A stretch of DNA of 64,000 bases from Hahella sp. KA22. GTDB taxonomy: Bacteria > Pseudomonadota > Gammaproteobacteria > Pseudomonadales > Oleiphilaceae. The stretch covers positions 6,067,501 through 6,131,500 of the forward strand of contig NZ_CP035490.1 of NCBI RefSeq assembly GCF_004135205.1, read 5' to 3'. The translations under genes and the position numbers were made by a program. The notes beneath the pieces were generated by a model. The model was given only the letters and a program-made list of their open reading frames with translations, had not been told where the DNA came from and made no database searches. Shown piece after piece: positions 25,534-33,599 of this stretch. Within the stretch, counting starts at the first letter, position 1. Each line of letters begins with the position of its first letter.

Positions 25534-25680
25534 ATTATTAACATGGCAATGATATTGGCATGTTAATAATCAGGCGCATGGACGCGCCTGCGCGGCGTTA
25601 AGCCGCGGGAGAGAGGGCCTGACATGTGCAGGCCCTGTCGTTGCAGACAAATAGAAGGAAGCTATTTGTCTGCCTGATTA
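25534..25680. repeat. Multi-hairpin intergenic element including dispersed repeat copy B
   Basis: Five stems lie in 147 bp. 25534-25570: 17-bp arms with one mismatch. 25571-25590: CAGGCGC/GCGCCTG. 25591-25607: CGCGGC/GCCGCG. 25614-25636: AGGGCCTG/CAGGCCCT. 25643-25673: a perfect 12-bp stem GCAGACAAATAG. An outer TAATCAGGC/GCCTGATTA pair (25567-25575, 25672-25680) could close the last four. Minus strand 25578-25641 is repeat copy B, matching 8117-8178. The element sits between two PEP-CTERM paralogues; it may be a mobile palindromic unit, a structured RNA or a transcript-processing site. Confidence 0.65.
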
Positions 25681-25732
25681 ATAATAGAATAAGTCGCGCC
25701 AGCAAATACCAGGGCAGCAAGTCATTAGGTTA

Positions 25733-26443
25733 CTATGCCTTTATAAACCGTCTTGCGGTTAATCCTGCAACCCCCATTAGCAACATTGCAGCAGTATAGG
25801 GCTCTGGAACTTTCTTGAACTCATAACTAGCGCTATCTGAGAATATCGACTTGATTTTGTACGTCATATTTCCGCCTGCATCGTACCCTTCGAAGTCAAT
25901 TCCAGTCATACTGGATGGACCATATCCGCCGGTAGGCAAAGCATAGAGAACATCGCTACCAGAACCATCTTCTCTATATGCATCTGACCCCAGATAGCTT
26001 ATTTTCACTTTTTTACCATCAACCGACTCCAGCCACGCAGAAAAGGAAAATGTATAATAATTGTATCCAGACATATTTCCTTCTTCGTCGTAAGTTACAT
26101 ACCCAGCAATCGTCACATCATTGGAAGCAGCGTCATCAAGATGATACTCGTCTCCGCCGACCAAAAAGCTAAAGTCTGTAATTGCATTATTGTACTTCCC
26201 TGAATAATCCACCCACACATCGCCAGAGTGATTAGTAGACTCAGTACTGTATTCCGAAACAGGCGTGCGCGAATCAAATTGAATGGTTACATTAAAAATA
26301 TCGCCCCATATTTCATAAGGAGATTCGCCAGATTCCACTTCGCTAAAAACACCTTCAAAGTCCATTTCAACCAAAGCCGCATTGGCTTGAAAAGCCATAC
26401 TGGCAAATACAGATGCGGATAAGAGAGTAGTAGTAAGCTTCAT
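25733..26443 (-). CDS. PEP-CTERM sorted exported protein, paralogue 2
   Basis: 236 residues. Signal peptide MKLTTTLLSASVFASMAFQA, a body with DIFNVTIQFDSRTPVSEYS and FSFLVGGDEYHL close to paralogue 1, and the tail VPEPYTAAMLLMGVAGLTAR then RFIKA. The ATG at 26443 has AGGA 7 bp upstream; the 24 bp around the start (AAGATCAATAGGAATGATAA then ATGAA) are nearly identical to those of paralogue 3, so these two arose by tandem duplication including the leader. Expected location is outer surface or matrix after processing. Confidence 0.88.
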   Translation of the reverse strand: MKLTTTLLSASVFASMAFQANAALVEMDFEGVFSEVESGESPYEIWGDIFNVTIQFDSRTPVSEYSTESTNHSGDVWVDYSGKYNNAITDFSFLVGGDEYHLDDAASNDVTIAGYVTYDEEGNMSGYNYYTFSFSAWLESVDGKKVKISYLGSDAYREDGSGSDVLYALPTGGYGPSSMTGIDFEGYDAGGNMTYKIKSIFSDSASYEFKKVPEPYTAAMLLMGVAGLTARRFIKA

Positions 26444-26499
26444 TATCATTCCTATTGATCTTATGTGAAGAAAAACAAAATTATATTTTTGAGGGAAAA

Positions 26500-26522
26500 C
26501 CGCTTTGCTGAACGCAAAGCGG
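26500..26522 (-). terminator. Terminator of PEP-CTERM paralogue 3
   Basis: A perfect 9-bp stem CCGCTTTGC/GCAAAGCGG (26500-26508, 26514-26522) with a 5-nt loop, followed on the minus strand by TTTTCCC, 15 bp after the stop of the 26538 gene. Confidence 0.75.
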
Positions 26523-26537
26523 CATATACGTCATCTT

Positions 26538-27227
26538 TTAGACTTTCTTCAAGCGTCGAGCCGCCAGTCCAGCAGCGCCCATCAGCAAGATGGCCGCCGT
26601 ATAAGGCTCTGGAACCTTTTTGAACTCAGTAGCATTCATATAGCCGAAGCCTGGAGTAAACAATGTGTATAGCAGTTCATCTTCGTCATCGTATGCTTCG
26701 GCGGTAAACCATACGCCAGAGCCGCCATAACCACTCTCTGGCAGGGCGTCCAATATATAGTCTGGGTATTCCGGGTAATCGATCATTCCTCTAAATGCAT
26801 CCGGCGCTTTAAAGGAGACCTTCAGACTCATACCGCTTTCTGCAGTTAACCAAGCTGTAACATCGAAGTTAAAGTTAAGCGCAGCGCTAGTGTCACTTGT
26901 CACTTCGATTTGATTTTCTTTCGAAGCATCAAACGCAAAGTTATCACCGTTGATATTCAACTTCATATCCGTCAACGCATTCAGATATAAGCCATGTGTG
27001 ATTACCACAGGACCTTCCACTACATCAACGGGGTCTAAGTCAGGAGAGTTTGAGTCGAACTGAATTTTTCCAGTCACCCAGTCCGCATAAGAATATGGCG
27101 CGCTACCAGCGCCATTCGTCACAGTGTCAACAACGCCTTCAAAGCCCAGTTCAATCAGGGCTGCATTAGCTTGCCCGGCCAATCCCGCAGCCATCGCTGC
27201 GCATAGTAAAGTTCTGGAGAGTTTCAT
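26538..27227 (-). CDS. PEP-CTERM sorted exported protein, paralogue 3
   Basis: 229 residues: signal peptide MKLSRTLLCAAMAAGLAGQA, a diverged body that still keeps LIELGFEGVVDTV, GKIQFDSNSP and FDVTAWLTAESGMSLKV, and the tail VPEPYTAAILLMGAAGLAAR then RLKKV. Length and architecture match the other two. The start at 27227 is supported by AGGA in the leader shared with paralogue 2; a longer frame upstream (to 27281) is not supported. The middle third is the most divergent part, which may reflect different ligands. Confidence 0.88.
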   Translation of the reverse strand: MKLSRTLLCAAMAAGLAGQANAALIELGFEGVVDTVTNGAGSAPYSYADWVTGKIQFDSNSPDLDPVDVVEGPVVITHGLYLNALTDMKLNINGDNFAFDASKENQIEVTSDTSAALNFNFDVTAWLTAESGMSLKVSFKAPDAFRGMIDYPEYPDYILDALPESGYGGSGVWFTAEAYDDEDELLYTLFTPGFGYMNATEFKKVPEPYTAAILLMGAAGLAARRLKKV

Positions 27228-27545
27228 TATCAATCCTATTGATCTTCCATATGATCGTGAGACATGCCGACACTCCCTCATTGGACGTTCCGTAAGGTGT
27301 CAAAAGCAAACTCACGAGGGTTAATATCGCCAACGCCAATACAACCCAAATTTGGCGCGAGACGGTATCTTGCATCGTAATGACGCAGGATTTATTTATT
27401 GGCGTGAAGAGAAGTTGAACTGGCTTGTAGAGGGCTCTACAGCCGATAAGTTATTTTGTTATTTCAAGCACTATAATGTATCGCTGAGAGACATTCAACG
27501 CATTGTTTTCAGGTGATATTTTGTCACTTTACAAACATGTTAACG
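27228..27545. other. Intergenic region between PEP-CTERM genes
   Basis: 318 bp. Upstream region of paralogue 3. It contains a short perfect palindrome GTAGAGGGCTCTAC near 27427-27440. A 69-codon leftward frame with a hydrophobic start (27375 to 27166) lacks a ribosome site and runs into the real gene, so I do not call it. Confidence 0.5.
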
Positions 27546-28019
27546 TCATCCCAAAGATCGGTTTCTACAAGAAAACGCAGCGAATAGTGCGACCAGCTTC
27601 TCATTGGGAATAGTCCTGCGCATCCTCATTCCCAACATAACAAGCAGCGCCGTATGCAGGAGCGTATTAGTAGCTGGCTCTGGAATCACGATCAACTTTT
27701 CATACCAACCCGCACCGCTGTTAACGCCGGATGCATAATACAACTCCCGCGTAGCCGCCCAGTTGGAGAATGAGAAGTGCGAGCTTGAGAGCCCTGGCGC
27801 AGATAAGGCAGAGTCCGTCACAGCGCGGATCAAATTACGTGGGGTTATATTTCCGGCGAAGGGCGCATATAGCCACTCATCTGATGACGGCGGATGATCG
27901 TCAACCACCTCATCGTGGCCGACATCCGCATAAGCAGGCGCGCTATTGAAAGTGGGCAAAGCATAGGCGGGGCTCAGTGCGGGTATTAGCGCCAGGGCGA
28001 TTGTCGCAATGTATCTCAT
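27546..28019 (-). CDS. Atypical PEP-CTERM protein with extra C-terminal tail
   Basis: 157 residues. Signal peptide MRYIATIALALIPALSPAYA, a short body (about 95 residues) with FSFSNWAATRELYYASGVNS, then IPEPATNTLLHTALLVMLGM and the basic cluster RMRR. Normal PEP-CTERM proteins end within a few residues of that cluster; here about 22 more follow (TIPNEKLVALFAAFSCRNRS...). A lost stop or frameshift may have added them. The body is unrelated to the three neighbouring paralogues. RBS CGGAGAAGGAC precedes the ATG. Confidence 0.7.
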   Translation of the reverse strand: MRYIATIALALIPALSPAYALPTFNSAPAYADVGHDEVVDDHPPSSDEWLYAPFAGNITPRNLIRAVTDSALSAPGLSSSHFSFSNWAATRELYYASGVNSGAGWYEKLIVIPEPATNTLLHTALLVMLGMRMRRTIPNEKLVALFAAFSCRNRSLG

Positions 28020-28502
28020 GTCCTTCTCCGTATTTCCCTTAATTCCTGGTTTGCGTCATCGCTCTTTCCGCAACGTACTCTGTTTCAGAAGAGCCACAGC
28101 AATAGCGGGCTCTTTATAGCGCAAGCGGGCGTCTGCTTTCATGATGGACATCAAACCGACGCGTTAGGTCCGTTGACGCAAACCTCTTCGCAACCCTGAC
28201 TATCATGTCTGGATTGAGACTTCTCAGGCGGTGAAGGAAAGTCCGACGACCCCGTGAGTTGATTGGGGCCTTATTATTAAAGATTGAATCTCCAATTTAG
28301 AGAATATACCGAGCACCTTCAAGCGTGGGTTAGACTATGTTTTCACAGCACAGAGCCCGTATATAGCGGATATTTATGACCAGACAAAACGTGGCATTTA
28401 CTATTATTCACGCATCAAAGAAAGCTTATCATTCCATAGCTTAATTGCCAGTTAGTCGTCAGCTTCAAAATCGCTGAGTCAATGTCGCACAGGACTGTTT
28501 AT
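28020..28502. other. Divergent intergenic region
   Basis: 483 bp between two outward-facing genes (27546-28019 minus, 28503 plus). An inverted repeat AAGAGCC/GGCTCTT lies at 28089-28095 and 28108-28114. Otherwise I see no gene, repeat or promoter I can support. Confidence 0.5.
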
Positions 28503-29504
28503 ATGCGTTATTCACTTCAAACTGCGATGGGATTTTTCGGACGCCGTCAGCCCCTTCTCCGATCAATGACGCGTGTTTTAGTGATGCTCATTCCCGTCGT
28601 CTTATTCACGCTTTCTGCAGTCGGCAGGGCTGAAATCTACAAATGGACCGACGCCAAAGGCACTGTGCACTATTCCGACGCAGCCCCCGCTGACAACGAC
28701 GCGCAAGTCATTACCCCCACATCCGCCATTGACGGCGTCAGATTGCTATCGGATGAGGCGAAAGCGCGTTACAAAAACCATCCGTCAGAACCTGAACCAG
28801 GAAGTCCGCCCGTCGCAAATTCGACACGCCCCGTTGCAAGCGCACAGGACCCCAAACAGACCGAGGATATATTGTGCGATGACGTCAACGGAGACTGCTT
28901 TACCGAGGAAGACACCCGCGTCTGTAAGCTCAGGTTCGGCAAACCCTGCGAGGAGGTGTATCTCTGGAAGGTTTGCGCCTTACAAAAGATGTGTACGACT
29001 GATCGTTGCGACAACGCGCGCTTTGTTATCGATTGGCGTCCCCCTGTCGTAGGCGTGCGGGATCTCGGGCGTTCACTCCCGCTGCGCGCCAATGTCTCCG
29101 AAAAGGACTGGAACTGCCTGCAACACAGCGGCTTTTACTGCGATGAACTGGCCCTGGAAACACAATGTCAAAAGGATTACAGAGAAAGCTGCGGCGTCGT
29201 TGGAGACTGGCTGCTCAATGCGCCGGAAAAATGCGAGAAGGACAAAAATATCGACTGCGATGAGTTGGACTCGTTGATCAAGTATCGTCCGGTTTCAGAA
29301 GAAGAGCGTTTGAAAATTGGAGGCTCTAACGCCAGCGGCGGCCGTTTCGCTCGCGACTTGCTCATGGAAGAAGTCGAACAGAAAAAGAATGAACTCTCCG
29401 ACGAGAGCTTACAGTCAGTGTTGGACAAACTTCCCGGCATTGACCGCCATAGCTTTCGCAGAGACATCAGTTGCTCCTTGAAGTCCTGGCGGCGGTACCG
29501 CTAG
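28503..29504 (+). CDS. DUF4124-type, cysteine-rich exported protein
   Basis: 333 residues from the ATG at 28503, which has AGGA 8 bp upstream (an ATG 7 codons earlier is also open). A hydrophobic segment at about residues 25-43 (LVMLIPVVLFTLSAVGRA) acts as signal or anchor. It is followed by the DUF4124 core AEIYKWTDAKGTVHYSDAAP. The remainder is unusual: about 15 cysteines in DDVNGDC, CKLRFGKPC, VCALQKMC, DRCDN and later pairs, suggesting several disulfides in the periplasm. Function of DUF4124 proteins is unknown. Its stop overlaps the convergent LysR stop by 4 bp. Confidence 0.75.
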   Translation: MRYSLQTAMGFFGRRQPLLRSMTRVLVMLIPVVLFTLSAVGRAEIYKWTDAKGTVHYSDAAPADNDAQVITPTSAIDGVRLLSDEAKARYKNHPSEPEPGSPPVANSTRPVASAQDPKQTEDILCDDVNGDCFTEEDTRVCKLRFGKPCEEVYLWKVCALQKMCTTDRCDNARFVIDWRPPVVGVRDLGRSLPLRANVSEKDWNCLQHSGFYCDELALETQCQKDYRESCGVVGDWLLNAPEKCEKDKNIDCDELDSLIKYRPVSEEERLKIGGSNASGGRFARDLLMEEVEQKKNELSDESLQSVLDKLPGIDRHSFRRDISCSLKSWRRYR

Positions 29505-30418
29505 CCTAAAATGTCGTCGTCCCAGGGCGGCGTATCGCCAAAGCGCTCCACCAGAAAATCCAGCAGCGTACGCAAGGTGGCGGGCATATGCTTGCGAGAC
29601 TGATAAACGCCAAACATGCCCAACCGCAGCGCCTCCCAATCAGTTAATAACGCAGTCAGCTCTCCACGCTTTACATAATCCGTCACCATATAGGTCGGCA
29701 ACATGGCGATCCCCGCGCCAGCCGTACAGGCGTTGGTCAACGCCAGCACTTCGTTGGCGCTAAGATTGCCCGTCACTTCAGCGGCGTCGACGGCGCCGGT
29801 CTTCTTGTGCGTAAAGCGCCATTGGCTTTTGCCAAAGTGCGAATAAGTCAGACAGTTGTGTTCCGTTAACTCTCTTGGGGTTTTGGGCGCGCCCCGCTCT
29901 TTAAGATATTGTGGGGAAGCGCAGATGACGGAACGGCAGTCCGTCAACTTACGGGCGATCAGGTTGGGATCGAGATCGTTCGTGGTGCGTATGGCCAGAT
30001 CAATACGCTCTTCTATCAGATTGACGCTACGATCAAGCAATTGCATGTCTACGCGGGTTTTCGGGTAACGCTTGAGGTATTCCGCCACCACCGGCGCCAA
30101 ATGTACTTGTCCGAAGGCGACGCTTGTCGTGATTCGGATCAGCCCGTAGGGCTCAGTCTCCCGTTTACCGGCGACAGCTTCCACATCGTCTGTCAGATCC
30201 AGAATCTGTCGACAGCGCAACAGACAGCTTTCTCCCGCTTCCGTCAAAGAGATGCGCCGAGTCGAACGGTTTAACAGGCGCGCGCCCAGCCAGCTTTCAA
30301 GCTCATTCACATACCGGGTGGTCATCGCCCGCGACATGTCCAGGTTGTCCGCCGCCGCAGTAAAACTTTTGCGGGCCGCGACCTCGGCGAACACTTTCAT
30401 AGCCGTCAGTCTATCCAT
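29501..30418 (-). CDS. LysR-family regulator, divergent from NmrA-like oxidoreductase
   Basis: 305 residues of the large CrgA-like LysR group: helix-turn-helix DRLTAMKVFAEVAARKSFTA and MSRAMTTRYVNELESWLGAR at residues 2-60, then the effector domain with YGLIRITTSVAFGQVHLAPV and IDLAIRTTNDL. It is divergent from the gene at 30585 with 166 bp between starts, and a symmetric TTTGTT-N10-AACAAA site in that gap fits a LysR operator. Control of the neighbouring oxidoreductase is therefore likely, possibly in response to quinones or electrophiles. Confidence 0.88.
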   Translation of the reverse strand: MDRLTAMKVFAEVAARKSFTAAADNLDMSRAMTTRYVNELESWLGARLLNRSTRRISLTEAGESCLLRCRQILDLTDDVEAVAGKRETEPYGLIRITTSVAFGQVHLAPVVAEYLKRYPKTRVDMQLLDRSVNLIEERIDLAIRTTNDLDPNLIARKLTDCRSVICASPQYLKERGAPKTPRELTEHNCLTYSHFGKSQWRFTHKKTGAVDAAEVTGNLSANEVLALTNACTAGAGIAMLPTYMVTDYVKRGELTALLTDWEALRLGMFGVYQSRKHMPATLRTLLDFLVERFGDTPPWDDDILG

Positions 30419-30451
30419 CTTCAGCGCCTCCCCGATATGTGAACAGAAATC

Positions 30452-30479
30452 TTATTTGTTCAAATTAAGCAACAAAGAA
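30452..30479. promoter_or_regulatory. Candidate LysR operator
   Basis: TTTGTT (30455-30460) and AACAAA (30471-30476) are exact inverted repeats 10 bp apart; after one mismatched base the flanks CTT and AAG extend the symmetry. The centre lies 33-40 bp from the lysR start and about 120 bp from the 30585 start, the usual place for a LysR site. Confidence 0.55.
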
Positions 30480-30584
30480 GGTCATTTTACTGCATTTATT
30501 GGACGCATAAAGAAAATTATAGTGTGTCCATCTTTTAGCCAAACCGGCTTTCGCTTAGTAACAAGACTATATGAGGAGCAGACT

Positions 30585-31469
30585 ATGAACACATCGATTC
30601 CTTCTACCCGCAAAATCGTTATCACTGGCGCCAGCGGACGCTTGGGCTCACTGGTCGCAAAAGCGTTGATAGCGCGCGCAGGCGACGCAGATCAGCTGAC
30701 CTTCTCCGCACGCGCTCCTGAAAAAATCGCCGCACTGGCTGCGCCGGGCAATGAAATAGTCAAGGCGGACTTCGACCAGCCGGAGACCTTACTCATCGCT
30801 TTCAACGGCGCCGACACCGTGCTGATCATCTCCGGCGACGCCCCAGTGGATGTGCGTATTCGTCAACACCGCAACGCCATCGACGCCGCCAGGAAAGCGG
30901 GGGTCAAACGTGTGGTTTACACCAGTTTCGTCAACCCAACCGCAGAAAGCCAGTTCACTTTCGCCCGTATCCATGAGGACACAGAACAGTACCTGAAGGA
31001 ATCTGGATTGCAGTACAGCATCCTGCGCAACAATCAATATGTCGCCAACCTGAGTTCAGGCCTGGCTCACTCAAAAGAAACCAATCAATTGGCGCAGCCT
31101 GGCGCCGCAGGCAAAGTGGCGTTTATCACGCATGAAGATATCGCTGAAGCCATCGCCGCTGTGTTACTGGAGTCAGGACACGAAGGCCGCACTTACGAGT
31201 TGACCGGTCCAGAGGCGTTGAGTCTGTACGATGTCGCAGACATCCTGAGTGAAGCCCGGGGCGCACAAGTAACGGTTATTGAGGCGGAGCCGGCGGGATT
31301 TGGTGAAATATTGCAGTCAGTTGGCTTGCCGCCATTCATGGTGGAGGCGCTGCTGGGTATTTTCGCCGCCACCAAACAGAATGAATATGCAGCGGTATCC
31401 GGCGATATTGAACGTATCCTGGGGCGCAAACCACAGTCAGTGCGCGACTATATCAAGTCTTTCGCATAA
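30585..31469 (+). CDS. NmrA-like NAD(P)H-dependent oxidoreductase (QorB/SDR-a type)
   Basis: 294 residues. Rossmann start RKIVITGASGRLGSLVAKAL gives the GxxGxxG dinucleotide site at about 14-20; FDQPETLLIAFNGADTVLII and AGVKRVVYTSFVNP are family landmarks; YSILRNNQYVANL replaces the classical catalytic Tyr-Lys region. It resembles E. coli QorB and NmrA-like quinone or NADP(H)-sensing proteins. The ATG at 30585 has GAGGAG 6 bp upstream. The divergent LysR gene is its probable regulator. Confidence 0.85.
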   Translation: MNTSIPSTRKIVITGASGRLGSLVAKALIARAGDADQLTFSARAPEKIAALAAPGNEIVKADFDQPETLLIAFNGADTVLIISGDAPVDVRIRQHRNAIDAARKAGVKRVVYTSFVNPTAESQFTFARIHEDTEQYLKESGLQYSILRNNQYVANLSSGLAHSKETNQLAQPGAAGKVAFITHEDIAEAIAAVLLESGHEGRTYELTGPEALSLYDVADILSEARGAQVTVIEAEPAGFGEILQSVGLPPFMVEALLGIFAATKQNEYAAVSGDIERILGRKPQSVRDYIKSFA

Positions 31470-31477
31470 GCCATGAC

Positions 31478-32356
31478 TCATGGGAGCCTCGTCTGGCGAC
31501 GATAGCTCCCCGGCGTGACGCCCGCCATCTGTTTGAACGCCCGCGTAAAGTGGCTTTGATTGGCGAATCCGCATATCAAAGCCACTTCCGCCAGATCCAC
31601 GCCTTGCGCCAGAAGCTCTCTTGCTGCATTGATGCGCAGCCGGCGCAGATACTGATGCGGCGCCTCAGCCATAGTGATTTTAAACATCCGGGCGAAGTGG
31701 AAAGGACTGAGCCCCGCTACCAACGCCAAGCACTCCAGCGATAGATCTTCGCCGAAATGCGCCTGCATATATTCCAGCACCTTTCTTTTCGTCGCTGGCG
31801 CCAACCCGCCTTTGTAAGCCGCTTCAGGCTTGCGAAAAACCGCATAACGACGCAGCACGTGCGCCATCATCTCATAACTGATTTGCTGCAACGCCAGATT
31901 ATCCGCGCCCAGCAGCCCTTCCGGCTGCAGAGCCGCGATATGTCCCAGTCTCGTCAGCTCGGGATCGTCCGCATAAGCCAGGTCCGGCAGCTCTACGCGA
32001 CGAGGGTCCATATCCCATAAGCTCAGCGCCATCTGCTTGAAGCTGGCCTCGGAAAAATAGAGATGCGCAAACTCGAGGGGACCGCTGACCTGCCATGTAG
32101 AGTCATGCTCCGCCGGCATCAGGCAGATTTTACCCGGACCGCCGCAACGATCAGGCGCGTCGATACGGCAGGTTTCCGTCCCGCCACGCAAATAGATGCT
32201 CAGCGTGTGATGTCCCACCATCTGATAGCGCACCCGGTCCTGCCGGTTCGCCCAACGCGCCAGCGCCAGATCCTCATTCAGGCGCAAATAATCCAGTCGT
32301 GTTGCGGACGAACGACTCAAGGTGAGATCAACGCTATTGGTGAAGGATTTACGCAT
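31478..32356 (-). CDS. AraC-family regulator
   Basis: 292 residues. A cupin-like N-terminal domain (HHTLSIYLRGGTETCRID, GKICLMPAEHDSTW) is followed by the AraC DNA-binding domain at about 188-290 with both helix-turn-helix motifs (SLECLALVAGLSPFHFARMF and LAEVALICGFANQSHFTRAF) and the closing GVTPGSYRR. Subgroup and effector are unknown. It is convergent with the NmrA-like gene (8 bp apart) and divergent from the DMT exporter at 32531, which is its most likely target. Confidence 0.87.
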   Translation of the reverse strand: MRKSFTNSVDLTLSRSSATRLDYLRLNEDLALARWANRQDRVRYQMVGHHTLSIYLRGGTETCRIDAPDRCGGPGKICLMPAEHDSTWQVSGPLEFAHLYFSEASFKQMALSLWDMDPRRVELPDLAYADDPELTRLGHIAALQPEGLLGADNLALQQISYEMMAHVLRRYAVFRKPEAAYKGGLAPATKRKVLEYMQAHFGEDLSLECLALVAGLSPFHFARMFKITMAEAPHQYLRRLRINAARELLAQGVDLAEVALICGFANQSHFTRAFKQMAGVTPGSYRRQTRLP

Positions 32357-32530
32357 AACATGACAACAAATGGGGTTAACTCAGAAATTAACCGGTCGAT
32401 GATTGACTGGCAAGCCAACACCGGCCAGAAATGCGCAAGATTATGCAAAAAGAGCAATTTCAGAAAAGACGCAATCTCTCGGGCTTATTAACCTTTCACG
32501 CATCAATGTCATGCATGATGGGAAGCATCT

Positions 32531-33457
32531 ATGAACGCCCTGCTCTATCTGACCACCGTCCTCATTTGGGGAACCACCTGGATCGCCATCCATTTGCAAC
32601 TGGGTTCAACGCCGGTTTTGACGTCAGTGTTCTTCCGCTTTGCGTTGGCGGGGAGCCTGTTATTGCCAATCCTGCTGCTATGCCGCCGCCTACAGCCTAC
32701 GCGAACGGTGGACCACCTGTTTTTTCTGCTTCAGGGCGCCTGCCTGTTTTCTCTGAACTTCATCTGCTTTTACAACGCCGCTCAGTATGTGGCGAGCGGC
32801 GTCATTTCGGTTGTTTTTTCCGCCGCCACCCTCTACAACGCATTCAATAGCTGGATGATATGGAAAGAAAAGCCCGCCGGACGGGTTTATGTGGCCGGGG
32901 CCGTCGGCGTATTGGGGCTGACTTTGTTGTTCTGGCGCGAACTGGGCGTCAATACACTGTCTATAGAGGCGCTGACCGGCCTCGGGCTTGCGGCTGTCGG
33001 CGCTTACTTCTTCTCTCTGGGTAATATGATCAGCGTGCGGCACAGCCGTCAGGGGCTGACGCCTTTGACCAGCAACGCCTTCGCCATGCTGTACGGCGCC
33101 GCTATTCTTTTGACGCTTATCTGTGTTTCCGATACCCCCATCGTTTGGGATGAGCGGCCGGCCTATCTTTACAGTCTGCTCTATCTGGCTATTCCCGGCA
33201 GCATCGTGGGGTTCACTGCTTACTTGATGCTGGTGTCACGCATTGGCGCCAACAACGCCGCCTACGCCACTGTGTTATTCCCGGTAGTTGCACTAAGTCT
33301 GTCGTCTGTTTACGAGGGATACGAGTGGGATGGGTGGAATATCGCGGGGCTGATTCTAGTACTGTCGGGCAATCTCATTTTGCAAGGCTCTGTCGATAAA
33401 ATCCGCAAGTTTTTACGCGCCCGCGGCGAAGTCGCCGCCAACCCGCACAGCCCCTGA
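32531..33457 (+). CDS. EamA-family (DMT superfamily) transporter
   Basis: 308 residues with ten predicted helices in two EamA repeats. It begins MNALLYLTTVLIWGTTWIAI, the typical DMT entry with conserved WGTTW, and has GRVYVAGAVGVLGLTLLFWR in the middle and NNAAYATVLFPVVALSLSSV in the second repeat. Members export amino acids, metabolites or drugs across the inner membrane; no substrate can be read from the sequence. GGAAG lies 6 bp before the ATG. It is divergent from the AraC gene. Confidence 0.88.
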   Translation: MNALLYLTTVLIWGTTWIAIHLQLGSTPVLTSVFFRFALAGSLLLPILLLCRRLQPTRTVDHLFFLLQGACLFSLNFICFYNAAQYVASGVISVVFSAATLYNAFNSWMIWKEKPAGRVYVAGAVGVLGLTLLFWRELGVNTLSIEALTGLGLAAVGAYFFSLGNMISVRHSRQGLTPLTSNAFAMLYGAAILLTLICVSDTPIVWDERPAYLYSLLYLAIPGSIVGFTAYLMLVSRIGANNAAYATVLFPVVALSLSSVYEGYEWDGWNIAGLILVLSGNLILQGSVDKIRKFLRARGEVAANPHSP

Positions 33458-33599
33458 TGGCGAGGGCTGGCGGCGTTCACAGAATTGAGCGCCGCTCGTT
33501 AAAAATGATTCGAATTTAAATAAGTTCATTGTATGATCTGCGGTCCAACATTTACTGACAAAATAATAACAATTCGGAACAATTCGCAGGATCGCCGCA

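Noticed and set aside
25567-25680. Possible integron attC site, because GTTAAGC (25597-25603) fits the GTTRRRY core
   Set aside because: No paired RYYYAAC core at the right distance, no integrase, and several independent hairpins instead of one imperfect attC fold.
27166-27375. 69-codon leftward frame starting with a hydrophobic stretch
   Set aside because: No Shine-Dalgarno; it runs out of frame into the start of PEP-CTERM paralogue 3, whose leader and start are conserved with paralogue 2.
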